A stretch of 64,000 nucleotides of DNA from an uncultured Lachnospiraceae bacterium. Its GTDB lineage: Bacteria; Bacillota; Clostridia; Lachnospirales; Lachnospiraceae. Position numbers and translations under genes: made by a program. A model generated the notes under the pieces. That model saw only the letters and a list, made by a program, of their open reading frames with translations, ran no database searches and had not been told where the DNA came from. Below, piece after piece: positions 25,076-33,045 of the stretch; within the stretch, counting starts at the first letter, position 1, and the number at the start of each line of letters is the position of its first letter. The DNA is taken from NCBI GenBank assembly GCA_947593735.1, contig CANQDT010000003.1:47403-111402 (forward strand), given 5' to 3'.

Positions 25076-26464
25076 ATGAAGACGATCAAACAGAGAATTT
25101 TATATCCCTATATCTGGATCATCATTTTCATTCCTGCGATGATCCTGGTCATGTTTAACATCGGGATCCGGATTTACATGGACCGCGCCGTCCGCGCGGA
25201 CCTGGAGAACACATCCGCTACGATGACCGCGCTCATGGAAAACCAGGCGACCGGAGAGTCGTCGCAGCTGCAGGACCTTACCAACCGGCTCAGCTCCGCC
25301 CTGATGGCGTCCAGGCTGTACGGGACGACGGAGTTTTATATGCTGAGCGAAAACGGGACGGTCCTTTATCCGAGGAACACACGGATGACGGCGGATCTGA
25401 ACATGATCACCAGCCGCATTGTGGACGGGACGATCCCGATGGACGGCTCCATTCAGAAGATCAGAGGGTCGGATACCCGATATTATCTCTCGGTGATTCC
25501 GATGGACCGGTACAGGAGCTATGATCTTTCGGTTTTATTCCTGGCAGACGCGGGACAGGGCGGGGATATGATCCGCACGATGAATCTGCTGCTGCTTTTT
25601 ATCACGTTCCTCGTCATGCTGGCTGGATTCCTGATCGTGCAGCGGATCGCGGAGCGGCTGAGCCGACCGATCGTCCAGGCTGCCGATTATTCCAATGAGA
25701 TCGGACAGGGGAATTTTATCACGACCGACATCCCGAACGATACCAGGGAGATCCACTTGCTCTATGACAGCATGAACCAGATGTCGCGCAGGCTGGAGGC
25801 GTATGATAATACGCAGAAACAGTTTTTACAGAACGCGTCGCATGAGCTCAGGACTCCGCTGATGTCCATTCAGGGATACGCGGAGGGGCTTGAAAACAAT
25901 ATTTTGACGGACTACAAGCACGCGGCGTCGATCATCCGGAAAGAAAGCGTCCGGATGGATCATCTGGTAGAAGAATTGCTGACGCTGTCCCGGATCGAGA
26001 ACCTTACGTATCAGGTGGCGCCGGAGCAGTTAAACCTCGCGGAAGAGATGGAGGACAACGCGCAGAGGGTCAACGGGCTCGCGATGAAAGAGAATATGAC
26101 GCTCGTCTTATCCCTTGATTATACGGTTCACGCGTTCGCCGACCGTTCTCTTTTGTCCCAGGTCGCGATCAACATGATCTCAAATTGTATCCGATACGCG
26201 GAGAGCAAAATATTGATCGAGACATTTTATGACGGAAAACGTCCATGCATCCGGATATCGGATGATGGAAAAGGATTTGCCGCGCAGGATATCCCGCATT
26301 TGTTCGAGCGGTTTTACAAAGGAGAAAAAGGGAATTTCGGTTTGGGCTTGTCGATCGTGAAAAGCGCCGTGGAATATATGCACGGTTCGATACAGGCTTA
26401 TAACAAGCCGGAGGGAGGCGCCGCGTTTCTGGTGAGCCTTCCGCCGAAGGAGGAAGTCATATGA
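25076..26464 (+). CDS. Sensor histidine kinase (HAMP-HisKA-HATPase)
   Basis: 462 residues from ATG 25076, eight bases after GGGAGG. The order is: a transmembrane helix at about residues 14-38, an extracellular sensor of about 140 residues, a second helix at about 175-198 (LLLLFITFLVMLAGFLIV), HAMP (RIAERLSRPIVQAAD), and HisKA with the phospho-acceptor His near 258 in NASHELRTPLMSIQGYAEG. HATPase_c follows with the N box SQVAINMISNCIRYA, ISDDGKGF and NFGLGLSIVKS. It overlaps the lipoprotein gene by 4 bp. The partner regulator lies two genes downstream. Confidence 0.94.
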   Translation: MKTIKQRILYPYIWIIIFIPAMILVMFNIGIRIYMDRAVRADLENTSATMTALMENQATGESSQLQDLTNRLSSALMASRLYGTTEFYMLSENGTVLYPRNTRMTADLNMITSRIVDGTIPMDGSIQKIRGSDTRYYLSVIPMDRYRSYDLSVLFLADAGQGGDMIRTMNLLLLFITFLVMLAGFLIVQRIAERLSRPIVQAADYSNEIGQGNFITTDIPNDTREIHLLYDSMNQMSRRLEAYDNTQKQFLQNASHELRTPLMSIQGYAEGLENNILTDYKHAASIIRKESVRMDHLVEELLTLSRIENLTYQVAPEQLNLAEEMEDNAQRVNGLAMKENMTLVLSLDYTVHAFADRSLLSQVAINMISNCIRYAESKILIETFYDGKRPCIRISDDGKGFAAQDIPHLFERFYKGEKGNFGLGLSIVKSAVEYMHGSIQAYNKPEGGAAFLVSLPPKEEVI

Positions 26465-26685
26465 GGCGATGGATGTGGACAGGGATTGTCCTTCTCCTGC
26501 TCACGACGGGGTGCGGGCGGACCGTTCCCCATGAGGAACCGAAGCCTGCCGATACGGAAGATAAGGCCGGGGAGCAGGAAGTGGACGAGACATTGGAAAG
26601 TATTTTAAATCAGCTGGACGAACTGGATCAGATTTTGGAGGATGGCTCAGGACAGGAGGAGATAGGAAATGAAACGGATGAATAA
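26461..26685 (+). CDS. Small acidic lipoprotein
   Basis: 74 residues. MRRWMWTGIVLLLLTTGCG is a lipoprotein signal with lipobox LTTGC, so the mature form begins at Cys18. The remaining 56 residues are strongly acidic (many Glu/Asp) with a short helical stretch TLESILNQLDELDQILED. It is translationally coupled to the kinase (ATGA overlap) and overlaps the next gene by 17 bp. Its place between kinase and regulator genes suggests an accessory role in signal sensing; that is inference. Confidence 0.75.
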   Translation: MRRWMWTGIVLLLLTTGCGRTVPHEEPKPADTEDKAGEQEVDETLESILNQLDELDQILEDGSGQEEIGNETDE

Positions 26686-27154
26686 AGGAAAAACAGGATT
26701 GGGATTTCTCATACTGGCGTTCGTTCTCTGTTTTGGCGCTTTGTCTGTGCAGGCGCGGGAAGGCAGGCAGTTAAGGAAACTGTCCGAGCAGGAACTGGAT
26801 ACGATCATCAGCAAAAATGACAAAACCTACAGCAAAAAATCGGAAAAGCAGATGCGGCTGAATAAAACATATAAGACGAAGATCGAAAAGATCCGCTCGG
26901 ATCCTTCCTATGAGGTTTCCAGGCAGACGATCGAGAGGATCAATGAAAAAATGCGGACGGTCAATGACGCGGTAACGATGCTTTCCAATGAAAAAAGCCA
27001 GCTGGAACGCGCCAGATCGGACGCCGCCGGTTCCGATACGGCGGAAAAGCGGAAAGAAGCGAAGATCGTGCTGATACAGAAGCAGAAGAAAGTCAATCAC
27101 CTGTTGTCGAGGATCAACCGGGATCTGGAGGATGTGATCCGGATGCTCGACTGA
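26669..27154 (+). CDS. Secreted helical/coiled-coil protein
   Basis: 161 residues. A signal peptide (LGFLILAFVLCFGALSVQA, cleavage near residue 30) precedes a charged, heptad-rich region (QTIERINEKMRTVNDAVTML, then KQKKVNHLLSRINRDLEDVI) that should form a long coiled coil. No enzymatic motif. Start ATG 26669 follows CAGGAGGAGATAGG. It lies between the acidic lipoprotein (pI low) and the response regulator. Basic coil and acidic lipoprotein could bind each other outside the membrane and set kinase activity; this is inference from position and charge. Confidence 0.72.
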   Translation: MKRMNKGKTGLGFLILAFVLCFGALSVQAREGRQLRKLSEQELDTIISKNDKTYSKKSEKQMRLNKTYKTKIEKIRSDPSYEVSRQTIERINEKMRTVNDAVTMLSNEKSQLERARSDAAGSDTAEKRKEAKIVLIQKQKKVNHLLSRINRDLEDVIRMLD

Positions 27155-27176
27155 TCCATGCGGAAGGAGTGGAGAG

Positions 27177-27851
27177 ATGGAGAAGGAACATATTCTGGTT
27201 GTCGATGATGACGAGTCGATCCGGTCGATGTTAAAGGACAACCTGGTAAGGAGCGGTTACCGCGTTTCAGAGGCGGCGGATGGGGAACAGGCGATCAATC
27301 TGTTCTATGAAGACCGGAGCATCCAGCTGATCCTGCTGGACGTCATGATGCCGAAAATGGACGGCTGGGAGGTGCTGGACGAGATCCGGGAAGTATCCGA
27401 CATTCCGGTTATCATGCTTACGGCGAACGGAAAAGAGGCGGACCAGCTGAAAGGCTTCCACAGAGGGGCGGACGATTATCTGCCGAAGCCGGTTTCGATC
27501 ATGCTGATCCTTGCCCATGTCCAGGCGATATTGAAGCGGAGCGTGGACCAACGCACCGTATATCAGTTCGGGGACGTCCGGATCGAAGTCGAGGAGCGCG
27601 CGCTTTATGTGGGGGACGAGGAAAAGAGCCTGACGCCAAAAGAATATGAATTGCTCTTATTTTTCGCGCAGAATGAGAATATTATCTTGTCAAGGGAAAC
27701 TTTATTGAACCGGGTGTGGGGATATTCGTATCTTGGCGATACGAGGACGCTCGATACCCATGTGAAGCAGCTCCGCAAAAAGCTCGGGGACGAGCATAAC
27801 TTTATCCGCACGGTCCACGGGCACGGATATCAATTTACAACCAGGCAGTAG
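27177..27851 (+). CDS. OmpR/PhoB-family response regulator
   Basis: 224 residues. The receiver domain (1-118) has the acidic pocket VVDDDES, phospho-acceptor Asp55 in LILLDVMMPKMDG, Thr in MLTANG, and Lys in YLPKPVS. The winged-helix DNA-binding domain (130-224) has LTPKEYELLLFFAQNEN and RTLDTHVKQLRKKLG ... RTVHGHGYQF. It is the last gene of the kinase-lipoprotein-coil-regulator unit. The genes it controls are unknown. Confidence 0.94.
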   Translation: MEKEHILVVDDDESIRSMLKDNLVRSGYRVSEAADGEQAINLFYEDRSIQLILLDVMMPKMDGWEVLDEIREVSDIPVIMLTANGKEADQLKGFHRGADDYLPKPVSIMLILAHVQAILKRSVDQRTVYQFGDVRIEVEERALYVGDEEKSLTPKEYELLLFFAQNENIILSRETLLNRVWGYSYLGDTRTLDTHVKQLRKKLGDEHNFIRTVHGHGYQFTTRQ

Positions 27852-27897
27852 CGCTCCGGCAGCTTTTGCCAGCAGAAAAAACGATAAGGCGGCATAC

Positions 27898-27938
27898 GAG
27901 GGCGTCCCAGAATCATGTAAAACGATCGGGACGCCCTC
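27898..27938 (+). terminator. Inverted repeat after the response regulator, probable terminator
   Basis: Perfect 11-bp arms GAGGGCGTCCC (27898-27908)/GGGACGCCCTC (27928-27938) around a 19-nt loop, followed only by TT. The inner arms GGCGTCCC/GGGACGCC recur in the terminator at 37601-37655. Without a T tract it may act as a partial terminator or an mRNA-end stabiliser. Confidence 0.55.
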
Positions 27939-28065
27939 TTGCTGTACCGCCGGCGCCTGTTGCCGGCAGCAAAGATCGTGTTGTTGGAATACGATCAACT
28001 TCGCAGTGTGACTATTACAATGGTTTGCGAGGTTACATTGATTTTTGGCAAGATCAGTGTAATTA

Positions 28066-28094
28066 TGACTAAACTGGGACAACCGGTTTAGTCA
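28066..28094. repeat. Inverted repeat at the edge of the accessory pocket
   Basis: TGACTAAAC (28066-28074) and GTTTAGTCA (28086-28094), perfect 9-bp arms with an 11-nt centre, lie where the sequence turns AT-rich. No T tract follows. It could be a protein binding site or the relic of an element end. The rest of 27940-28137 holds nothing else I can support. Confidence 0.45.
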
Positions 28095-28137
28095 CTTTGT
28101 GATATTGTGCTTATTTTCGAAATCTACGTCTTATGAG

Positions 28138-28166
28138 TTGATTTTGCAATGCAGATGACGTATAAT
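28138..28166 (+). promoter_or_regulatory. Promoter of the DinJ-YafQ pair
   Basis: TTGATT (28138-28143), a 17-nt spacer and TATAAT (28161-28166). The spacer contains TTTGCAATGCA, which is also present in the promoter of the second antitoxin (28803-28813) and may be an antitoxin half-site. Confidence 0.75.
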
Positions 28167-28199
28167 GTATGTACAACAGACAGAAAGGAGAATAGTTTC

Positions 28200-28475
28200 A
28201 TGGCAACTACAACAAACTTTAGTGTTCGCATGGACAGCGACATTAAGAGTCAATGTGAGATTCTCTACGGCGAATTAGGAGTCAATCTCACTACAGCAAT
28301 TAACGTTTTTCTGCGTCAGTCTCTCCGTGTGGGTGGATTTCCGTTTGATGTACGGTTGGATCAACCAAACAGAGAAACGATTGCAGCTATGTTAGAGGCA
28401 GAACGAATTGCAAAAGATCCGAACGTAAAGCACTATTCTGATGTGGAAGAAGCACTACAGGAGCTAAAACGATGA
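28200..28475 (+). CDS. dinJ: RelB/DinJ-family antitoxin
   Basis: 91 residues from ATG 28200 with GAAAGGAG upstream. The N-terminal ribbon-helix-helix (NFSVRMDSDIKSQCEILYGELGVNLTTAINVFLRQSLRVGGFPFDV) is typical of DinJ. The C-terminal helix (SDVEEALQELKR) should wrap around the toxin. It overlaps the toxin gene by 4 bp, the normal antitoxin-first order. It should repress its own promoter and neutralise the YafQ-like toxin. Confidence 0.9.
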   Translation: MATTTNFSVRMDSDIKSQCEILYGELGVNLTTAINVFLRQSLRVGGFPFDVRLDQPNRETIAAMLEAERIAKDPNVKHYSDVEEALQELKR

Positions 28476-28753
28476 ACAGGGATATTGTCTGGACTACCAG
28501 ATTCAAAAAGGACTACAAACTGGCAATGAGACGTCATCTGGATATAGAGCTGCTGGATGATGTTATCCGTGCCTTATCACATGGTGAATCGTTGCCAGAC
28601 AAGAACAAGGATCACGAGCTGAGTGGTGAGTGGGCAGGTTACAGGGAATGTCATATTCAGTCTGATTGGTTGCTAGTTTATCGTATTGATGATGGTGTGT
28701 TGGTGCTGACACTGGCTCGCACCGGTACACATAGTGATCTGTTCGGAGAGTAA
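28472..28753 (+). CDS. yafQ: YafQ-family mRNA interferase toxin
   Basis: 93 residues. A RelE-fold ribosome-dependent endoribonuclease. The residues needed in E. coli YafQ are conserved in order: His48, His61, Asp65 and Trp66 (CHIQSDWLLVYRI), His87 and Phe91 (RTGTHSDLF). So the toxin looks catalytically intact. It is coupled to the DinJ gene by ATGA overlap. Base composition is lower in GC than the flanking core genes, which fits acquisition. Confidence 0.92.
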   Translation: MNRDIVWTTRFKKDYKLAMRRHLDIELLDDVIRALSHGESLPDKNKDHELSGEWAGYRECHIQSDWLLVYRIDDGVLVLTLARTGTHSDLFGE

Positions 28754-28801
28754 AAGATGCCGCTGTATTGGAATAAAATTCTATACAAAAGTCGCAAAAA
28801 T

Positions 28802-28843
28802 ATTTGCAATGCACTTGCAAATGCCGTGAATATTGAGTATAAT
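28802..28843 (+). promoter_or_regulatory. Promoter and palindromic operator of the second antitoxin gene
   Basis: TTGCAA (28815-28820), a 17-nt spacer and TATAAT (28838-28843). A perfect palindrome ATTTGCAA-TGCAC-TTGCAAAT (28802-28822) covers the -35, as expected for an autoregulatory ribbon-helix-helix operator. Confidence 0.78.
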
Positions 28844-28883
28844 AATAGTGCAAGCTAAAAATGGCGAGGAAAGGAGTGCTATT

Positions 28884-29150
28884 ATGGCTAAAAAAAATAT
28901 GACGATAAGAATGGAGCCGGAGCTGAAAGCACAGGCGGCAGCTCTATTTAAATCTCTCGGAATGGATTTGAGTACAGCAACGGGCATTTTTTATCGACAG
29001 GCACTTAGGTGTCATGGACTTCCCTTTGAAGTCAAGGTTGACGAGCCGAACGCTGTTACCTATGCGGCGATGGAAGCGGCAGAAAAGGGAGAGGATATGT
29101 ATGGTTCGTTTGATAACGTTGACGATCTGATGGAGGCACTTAATGCTTAA
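28884..29150 (+). CDS. Solitary RelB/DinJ-family antitoxin
   Basis: 88 residues from ATG 28884 behind GAAAGGAG. Ribbon-helix-helix region NMTIRMEPELKAQAAALFKSLGMDLSTATGIFYRQALRCHGLPFEV, C-terminal helix NVDDLMEALNA. It resembles the first antitoxin but is clearly diverged. No toxin gene follows: the next DNA is a fragment of an integrase. Either the toxin was lost when the element decayed, or this protein cross-regulates the DinJ-YafQ locus 130 bp upstream, whose promoter shares an 11-nt motif. Confidence 0.85.
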   Translation: MAKKNMTIRMEPELKAQAAALFKSLGMDLSTATGIFYRQALRCHGLPFEVKVDEPNAVTYAAMEAAEKGEDMYGSFDNVDDLMEALNA

Positions 29151-29152
29151 GC

Positions 29153-29446
29153 CGGAGTTTTGAGAGAGCCAGAGAAAGGATTTCGCTACGTGAGAAAGAA
29201 AATGAGATCAAGAAACAGCTTGCATATGGGATTGATTACGCAGCTGGAAAGATCACTGTTCTACAGCTAACGGAGCGGTATGTCAGTTTGAAACAGGGAG
29301 TTCGCTACAATACTCGAACAGGGTATGATTTTGTATTGAAATTGATCAAAAAAGAAGATATTGGATACAAGCAGATTTGCGATATTAAAATGTCTGATGT
29401 GAAGATATGGGTCATAAAGTTACACAATGACGGAAAACGATACAGC
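29153..29446 (+). pseudogene. Remnant of a Tn916-type tyrosine integrase
   Basis: An open stretch without start codon reads SLREKENEIKKQLAYGIDYA, then GKITVLQLTERYVSLKQGVR and NTRTGYDFVLKLIKKEDIGY, then ISDVK-like text and KLHNDGKRYST. This matches the second part of the N-terminal and the core-binding domain of integrases from Tn916-like conjugative elements in Clostridia. Both the first segment and the whole catalytic domain (R-H-R-Y) are missing. It shows that an integrative element once ended here. Confidence 0.75.
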
Positions 29447-29462
29447 ACAAACCAGGCAGGTG

Positions 29463-29828
29463 ATGATTATGTTGATGCGGGACAGAGAGACATTCCATAC
29501 ATTGGGAAAGCTGCCGGCAAGATTTTACAAAAGCATTGATGAATTTGTCTCCCGGCTGTTAGAGGCAGAGGAGGAGTCTTTGAGCAACGTCATTTTATTT
29601 GGCAGCTGCGCTTCCGGCACAGTAAAGACAAACAGCGACGTTGATATCTGTGTTGTCTCAGAGCTTCCGATAGAGGACAGATTTGAGCGCATCCGGATAC
29701 GTCAAATGGCGGATCGGTTGCCGTGCGATTTTGACATCGTATTTTATACCGTAGATGATATGCAAAATGGCGATACATTTACAAAAAATTTAAGAAGAGG
29801 ACTGCCGCTTCTTACGGAGGTTGTATAA
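29463..29828 (+). CDS. MNT-type nucleotidyltransferase (antitoxin of an MNT/HEPN pair)
   Basis: About 121 residues; ATG 29463, 29469 and 29475 are all possible behind CAGGCAGG. The core is GSCASGTVKTNSDVDICVV with the GSxxxG and DxD nucleotidyltransferase motif, then FDIVFYT with the third Asp. Family members AMPylate or otherwise modify the HEPN partner encoded next. The gene begins inside the relic of the integrase in another frame, and its stop abuts the HEPN start. Confidence 0.82.
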   Translation: MIMLMRDRETFHTLGKLPARFYKSIDEFVSRLLEAEEESLSNVILFGSCASGTVKTNSDVDICVVSELPIEDRFERIRIRQMADRLPCDFDIVFYTVDDMQNGDTFTKNLRRGLPLLTEVV

Positions 29829-30257
29829 ATGGGAAAAGGCTATATTGATATAGCTGAGAGAGATTATGAATATTTTCAGCAGATGATCCAGATGTTTCAG
29901 AAAACGCGGGATCCATACTATAACAAGGTGGTTGTGGAAGCGCAGCAGATTGTGGAGAAAGTGTTAAAAGGCATTATTGAACAAAAATGTGTGGACACAG
30001 ATCATACGGATGCGTTACACCAGCATAAGTTGTCGATTCTCGGGAATGTTATCTTTGAAGAACTGGGCATACGGATAGACGATTTGCATTTGAGGTATCT
30101 GTCGGATTTTTATTTTGACGCGCGATATCCCGGGAATAGTTATATAGAAGCGACAAAAAAAGACGCGGAAATCGCTATAGGTGTGGTTGATGAGGTCCTT
30201 GCTGTTGCCAGAGAATTATTCCCCGGGACGTTTCCGGAGTATATGGATTCCTTTTGA
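29829..30257 (+). CDS. HEPN-domain protein (probable toxin of an MNT/HEPN pair)
   Basis: 142 residues, start on the base after the MNT stop. The helical HEPN core reads ERDYEYFQQMIQ ... VVEAQQIVEKVLKGIIEQ ... HQHKLSILGNVI ... LSDFYFDARYPGNSYIEATKKDAEIAI. The RYPG block is usual in this HEPN family. The RNase Rx4-6H motif typical of toxic HEPNs is not obvious, so RNase activity is uncertain and a nucleotidyltransferase-substrate role is also possible. Confidence 0.8.
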   Translation: MGKGYIDIAERDYEYFQQMIQMFQKTRDPYYNKVVVEAQQIVEKVLKGIIEQKCVDTDHTDALHQHKLSILGNVIFEELGIRIDDLHLRYLSDFYFDARYPGNSYIEATKKDAEIAIGVVDEVLAVARELFPGTFPEYMDSF

Positions 30258-30331
30258 CAGATACGACAGCAGACGGCAGGCGGCTGCGGAATCAGGAACG
30301 ATAAACAATGCAAGGGTGAATAGTTAATCAG

Positions 30332-31045
30332 ATGATCGAGAGAGAAGTTCGATTGAACAAGTATATAAGCGAAGCAGGCGTTTGTTCGAGGAGAGAGGCG
30401 GACCGCCTGGTGGAACAGGGGCTTGTGGCAGTCAATGGGAATCCGGCTGTGCCGGGGATGAAGGTGACGCCAGACGATACTGTGACAGTGCGCGGGAAAG
30501 AGGTGCGCGAGCAGACTGCCCCGATCCTGCTCGCGTTCCACAAGCCGCAGGGAATCGTATGCACGTGCGTGGGTCAGTTCGGTCAGAGCACGATTATTGA
30601 TTATCTGAATCTTCCTTACCGGGTCTATCCGGTCGGGAGACTGGATAAAAATTCCGAAGGGCTTATCCTGCTGACCAATCAGGGCGATCTGGCAAATGAA
30701 ATTTCCAGAAGCAGGAATTATCATGAAAAGGAATATCTGGTTGAAGTAAACCGCCCTCTGACGGACGCGTTCCTGCGCGGCATGGAAAACGGCGTGCCGA
30801 TCCTTGACACGGTCACACGCCCATGCCGGATAAAAAAGCTCGGCAAAAGAACGTTTTCCCTTGTACTGACCCAGGGACTGAACCGGCAGATACGCCGTAT
30901 GTGCGAATATTTCGGATATCGGGTCACCCGCCTGCAGCGGATCCGGGTGCTCAATATCCGGCTTGGCGATTTAAAACCGGGCAGGTACCGGACGGTGACC
31001 GGGAATGAATATCAGGAGCTTCTGAACCTTATAAACAGAAAGTGA
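30332..31045 (+). CDS. rluF: 23S rRNA pseudouridine synthase, RluF/RsuA family
   Basis: 237 residues. An S4 RNA-binding domain (residues 5-60: VRLNKYISEAGVCSRREADRLVEQGLVAVNG) precedes the catalytic domain with YPVGRLDKNSEGLILLTNQGDL, which holds the catalytic Asp of the GRLD motif. The C-terminal part has QGLNRQIRRMCEYFGYRVTRL. The ensemble is closest to RluF (23S U2604) rather than RluB. The ribosome binding site is weak (AAGGGTGA). Same strand as ligA with a 7-bp gap. It lies directly after the accessory pocket. Confidence 0.88.
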   Translation: MIEREVRLNKYISEAGVCSRREADRLVEQGLVAVNGNPAVPGMKVTPDDTVTVRGKEVREQTAPILLAFHKPQGIVCTCVGQFGQSTIIDYLNLPYRVYPVGRLDKNSEGLILLTNQGDLANEISRSRNYHEKEYLVEVNRPLTDAFLRGMENGVPILDTVTRPCRIKKLGKRTFSLVLTQGLNRQIRRMCEYFGYRVTRLQRIRVLNIRLGDLKPGRYRTVTGNEYQELLNLINRK

Positions 31046-31052
31046 GGAACGC

Positions 31053-33041
31053 GTGGAAGAGAAACAGAACCGGATGCGGGAGCTTGTCGCCCGCCTGAAC
31101 GAAGCGGCGAAAGCATATTATCAACAGAATACGGAGCTGATGAGCAATCTGGAATACGACGCGCTCTATGAACAGCTGGAAGCGCTGGAGAAAGAAACCG
31201 GGATCGTTTTGAACAACAGCCCGACTGTGCGGGTCGGATATGAACTGCTGAGCGAACTGGAACGGGAAGAACATCAGACGCCGATGTTATCGCTTGATAA
31301 GACGAAGGACGCGGCAGCGCTTGCCGCCTGGCTCGGCGACAAGGAGGGACTGCTGTCCTGGAAGCTGGACGGTCTGACGATCGTCCTGACCTATGAGGGC
31401 GGCGCGCTCAGCAAAGCAGTCACCCGCGGCAACGGCGAAACAGGCGAAGTGGTCACAAACAACGCGAGGACGTTTGTCAATATTCCGCACCGGATACCGT
31501 ATTCCGGGACGCTCATCCTGCGCGGGGAGGCTGTTATCACCTATTCCGAATTTGAGCGGATCAACCGGGAAATCCCGGATGCGGAAGCACAATATAAGAA
31601 TCCAAGAAATCTGTGCAGCGGTTCGGTCCGTCAGCTGAATAATCAGGTGACGGCGGAGCGCCATGTGTGTTTTTTCGCGTTTTCGCTCGTGCAGGCGGAC
31701 GGCGTGGAGTTTCATAATTCCAGGGAGCGCCAGTTCCGTTGGCTGGAGTCGCAGGGCTTTCCGGTAGTCGAATACAGAAAAGTGACGCGTGAAACCGTAG
31801 AATCCGCGGTTGAGGCTTTCGCGCGGTCGATCGGGGACAACGACGTCCCTTCGGACGGGCTTGTTTTGATTTATGACGATATCACGTATGGGAACAGCCT
31901 TGGCAGGACGGCGAAATTTCCGCGGGACGCCATCGCGTTTAAATGGGCGGACGAGACGGCGGTAACAAAGCTGTCCGAGATCGAGTGGAGCCCTTCCCGA
32001 ACCGGACTGATCAATCCGGTCGCCATATTCGAGCCGGTGGAGCTGGAGGGAACGACCGTCAGCCGGGCAAGCCTTCATAATATCAGCATTATGGAGGGGC
32101 TTGAACTTGGAATCGGAGACGAGATCACGGTATACAAAGCCAATATGATCATTCCGCAGATCGCGGATAATCGGACAAGGAGCGGAAACGCGCCGATCGC
32201 GGAACACTGTCCGGCATGCGGAGCGCCCACGGAGATCCGGGAGAGCAATGCCGTTAAGGCGCTGTTCTGTACCAACCCGTTCTGCAGCGCGAAAAAATTA
32301 AAATTGTTTTCGCATTTTGTTTCCAGGAACGCCATGGATATCGACGGGATTTCCGAGGCGTCGCTGGAAAAGATGATCGACCAGGGCTTTCTGGAGGAAC
32401 TGGCGGATCTGTACCGGCTGGAGGAATACCGCGATCCGATCATTGATATGGAAGGATTCGGACAGAAATCCTACGATAATCTGATCGCGTCGATCGACCG
32501 GTCCCGGCATACGACGCTCCCGCGGCTTTTATACGGCATCGGGATCATGAATGTCGGCGAGTCGAACGCGAAGCTGATCTGCCGGGAATTTGCTTATGAC
32601 CTGAACCGGATCGCGCATGCGGATGTCGAAGATTTTACGCGCATTGATGGGATCGGGGAAGTGATCGGGCAGTCGGTCGTTGATTATTTTGCCAATGCGC
32701 ATAACCGGGAACAGCTGGAACGGCTGCTGCGCGAACTCATAATTGAGAAACCGGACGCCGGTTCCGCGGCGGAGCAGACGCTGGCGGGGAAAAGTTTTGT
32801 TATCACCGGCACGGTGGAACAGTTTGCCAACCGGAGCGAGCTCAAAGAGTATATTGAAAAACTGGGCGGCAAGGTGACCGGAAGCGTGACAGGAAAAACC
32901 GATTACCTGATCAATAATGATACGGCGTCCGGATCTTCAAAAAATAAAAAAGCGAAAGAACTGGGGATCCCGATCTTGTCGGAAGACGAATTTTTGAACC
33001 TTGCGGGAAATGGAAAAAGGGAAAGCATGGAGGAAGAATAA
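31053..33041 (+). CDS. ligA: NAD-dependent DNA ligase
   Basis: 662 residues from GTG 31053 (GTGAGGAAC upstream). Domain order: Ia ([25 protein letters not shown]), adenylation with catalytic Lys near residue 104 in [10 protein letters not shown], and an OB fold. A four-Cys zinc finger follows ([13 protein letters not shown] and [12 protein letters not shown]), then helix-hairpin-helix repeats, and a C-terminal BRCT ([14 protein letters not shown]). Length and motifs are normal. It seals nicks in replication and repair using NAD+. metA starts 4 bp after the stop. Confidence 0.96.
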   Translation: MEEKQNRMRELVARLNEAAKAYYQQNTELMSNLEYDALYEQLEALEKETGIVLNNSPTVRVGYELLSELEREEHQTPMLSLDKTKDAAALAAWLGDKEGLLSWKLDGLTIVLTYEGGALSKAVTRGNGETGEVVTNNARTFVNIPHRIPYSGTLILRGEAVITYSEFERINREIPDAEAQYKNPRNLCSGSVRQLNNQVTAERHVCFFAFSLVQADGVEFHNSRERQFRWLESQGFPVVEYRKVTRETVESAVEAFARSIGDNDVPSDGLVLIYDDITYGNSLGRTAKFPRDAIAFKWADETAVTKLSEIEWSPSRTGLINPVAIFEPVELEGTTVSRASLHNISIMEGLELGIGDEITVYKANMIIPQIADNRTRSGNAPIAEHCPACGAPTEIRESNAVKALFCTNPFCSAKKLKLFSHFVSRNAMDIDGISEASLEKMIDQGFLEELADLYRLEEYRDPIIDMEGFGQKSYDNLIASIDRSRHTTLPRLLYGIGIMNVGESNAKLICREFAYDLNRIAHADVEDFTRIDGIGEVIGQSVVDYFANAHNREQLERLLRELIIEKPDAGSAAEQTLAGKSFVITGTVEQFANRSELKEYIEKLGGKVTGSVTGKTDYLINNDTASGSSKNKKAKELGIPILSEDEFLNLAGNGKRESMEEE

Positions 33042-33045
33042 GAAT

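Noticed and set aside
29288..29539. An 83-codon protein with a TTG start
   Set aside because: It is the open tail of the integrase relic running into unrelated frame; no ribosome binding site.
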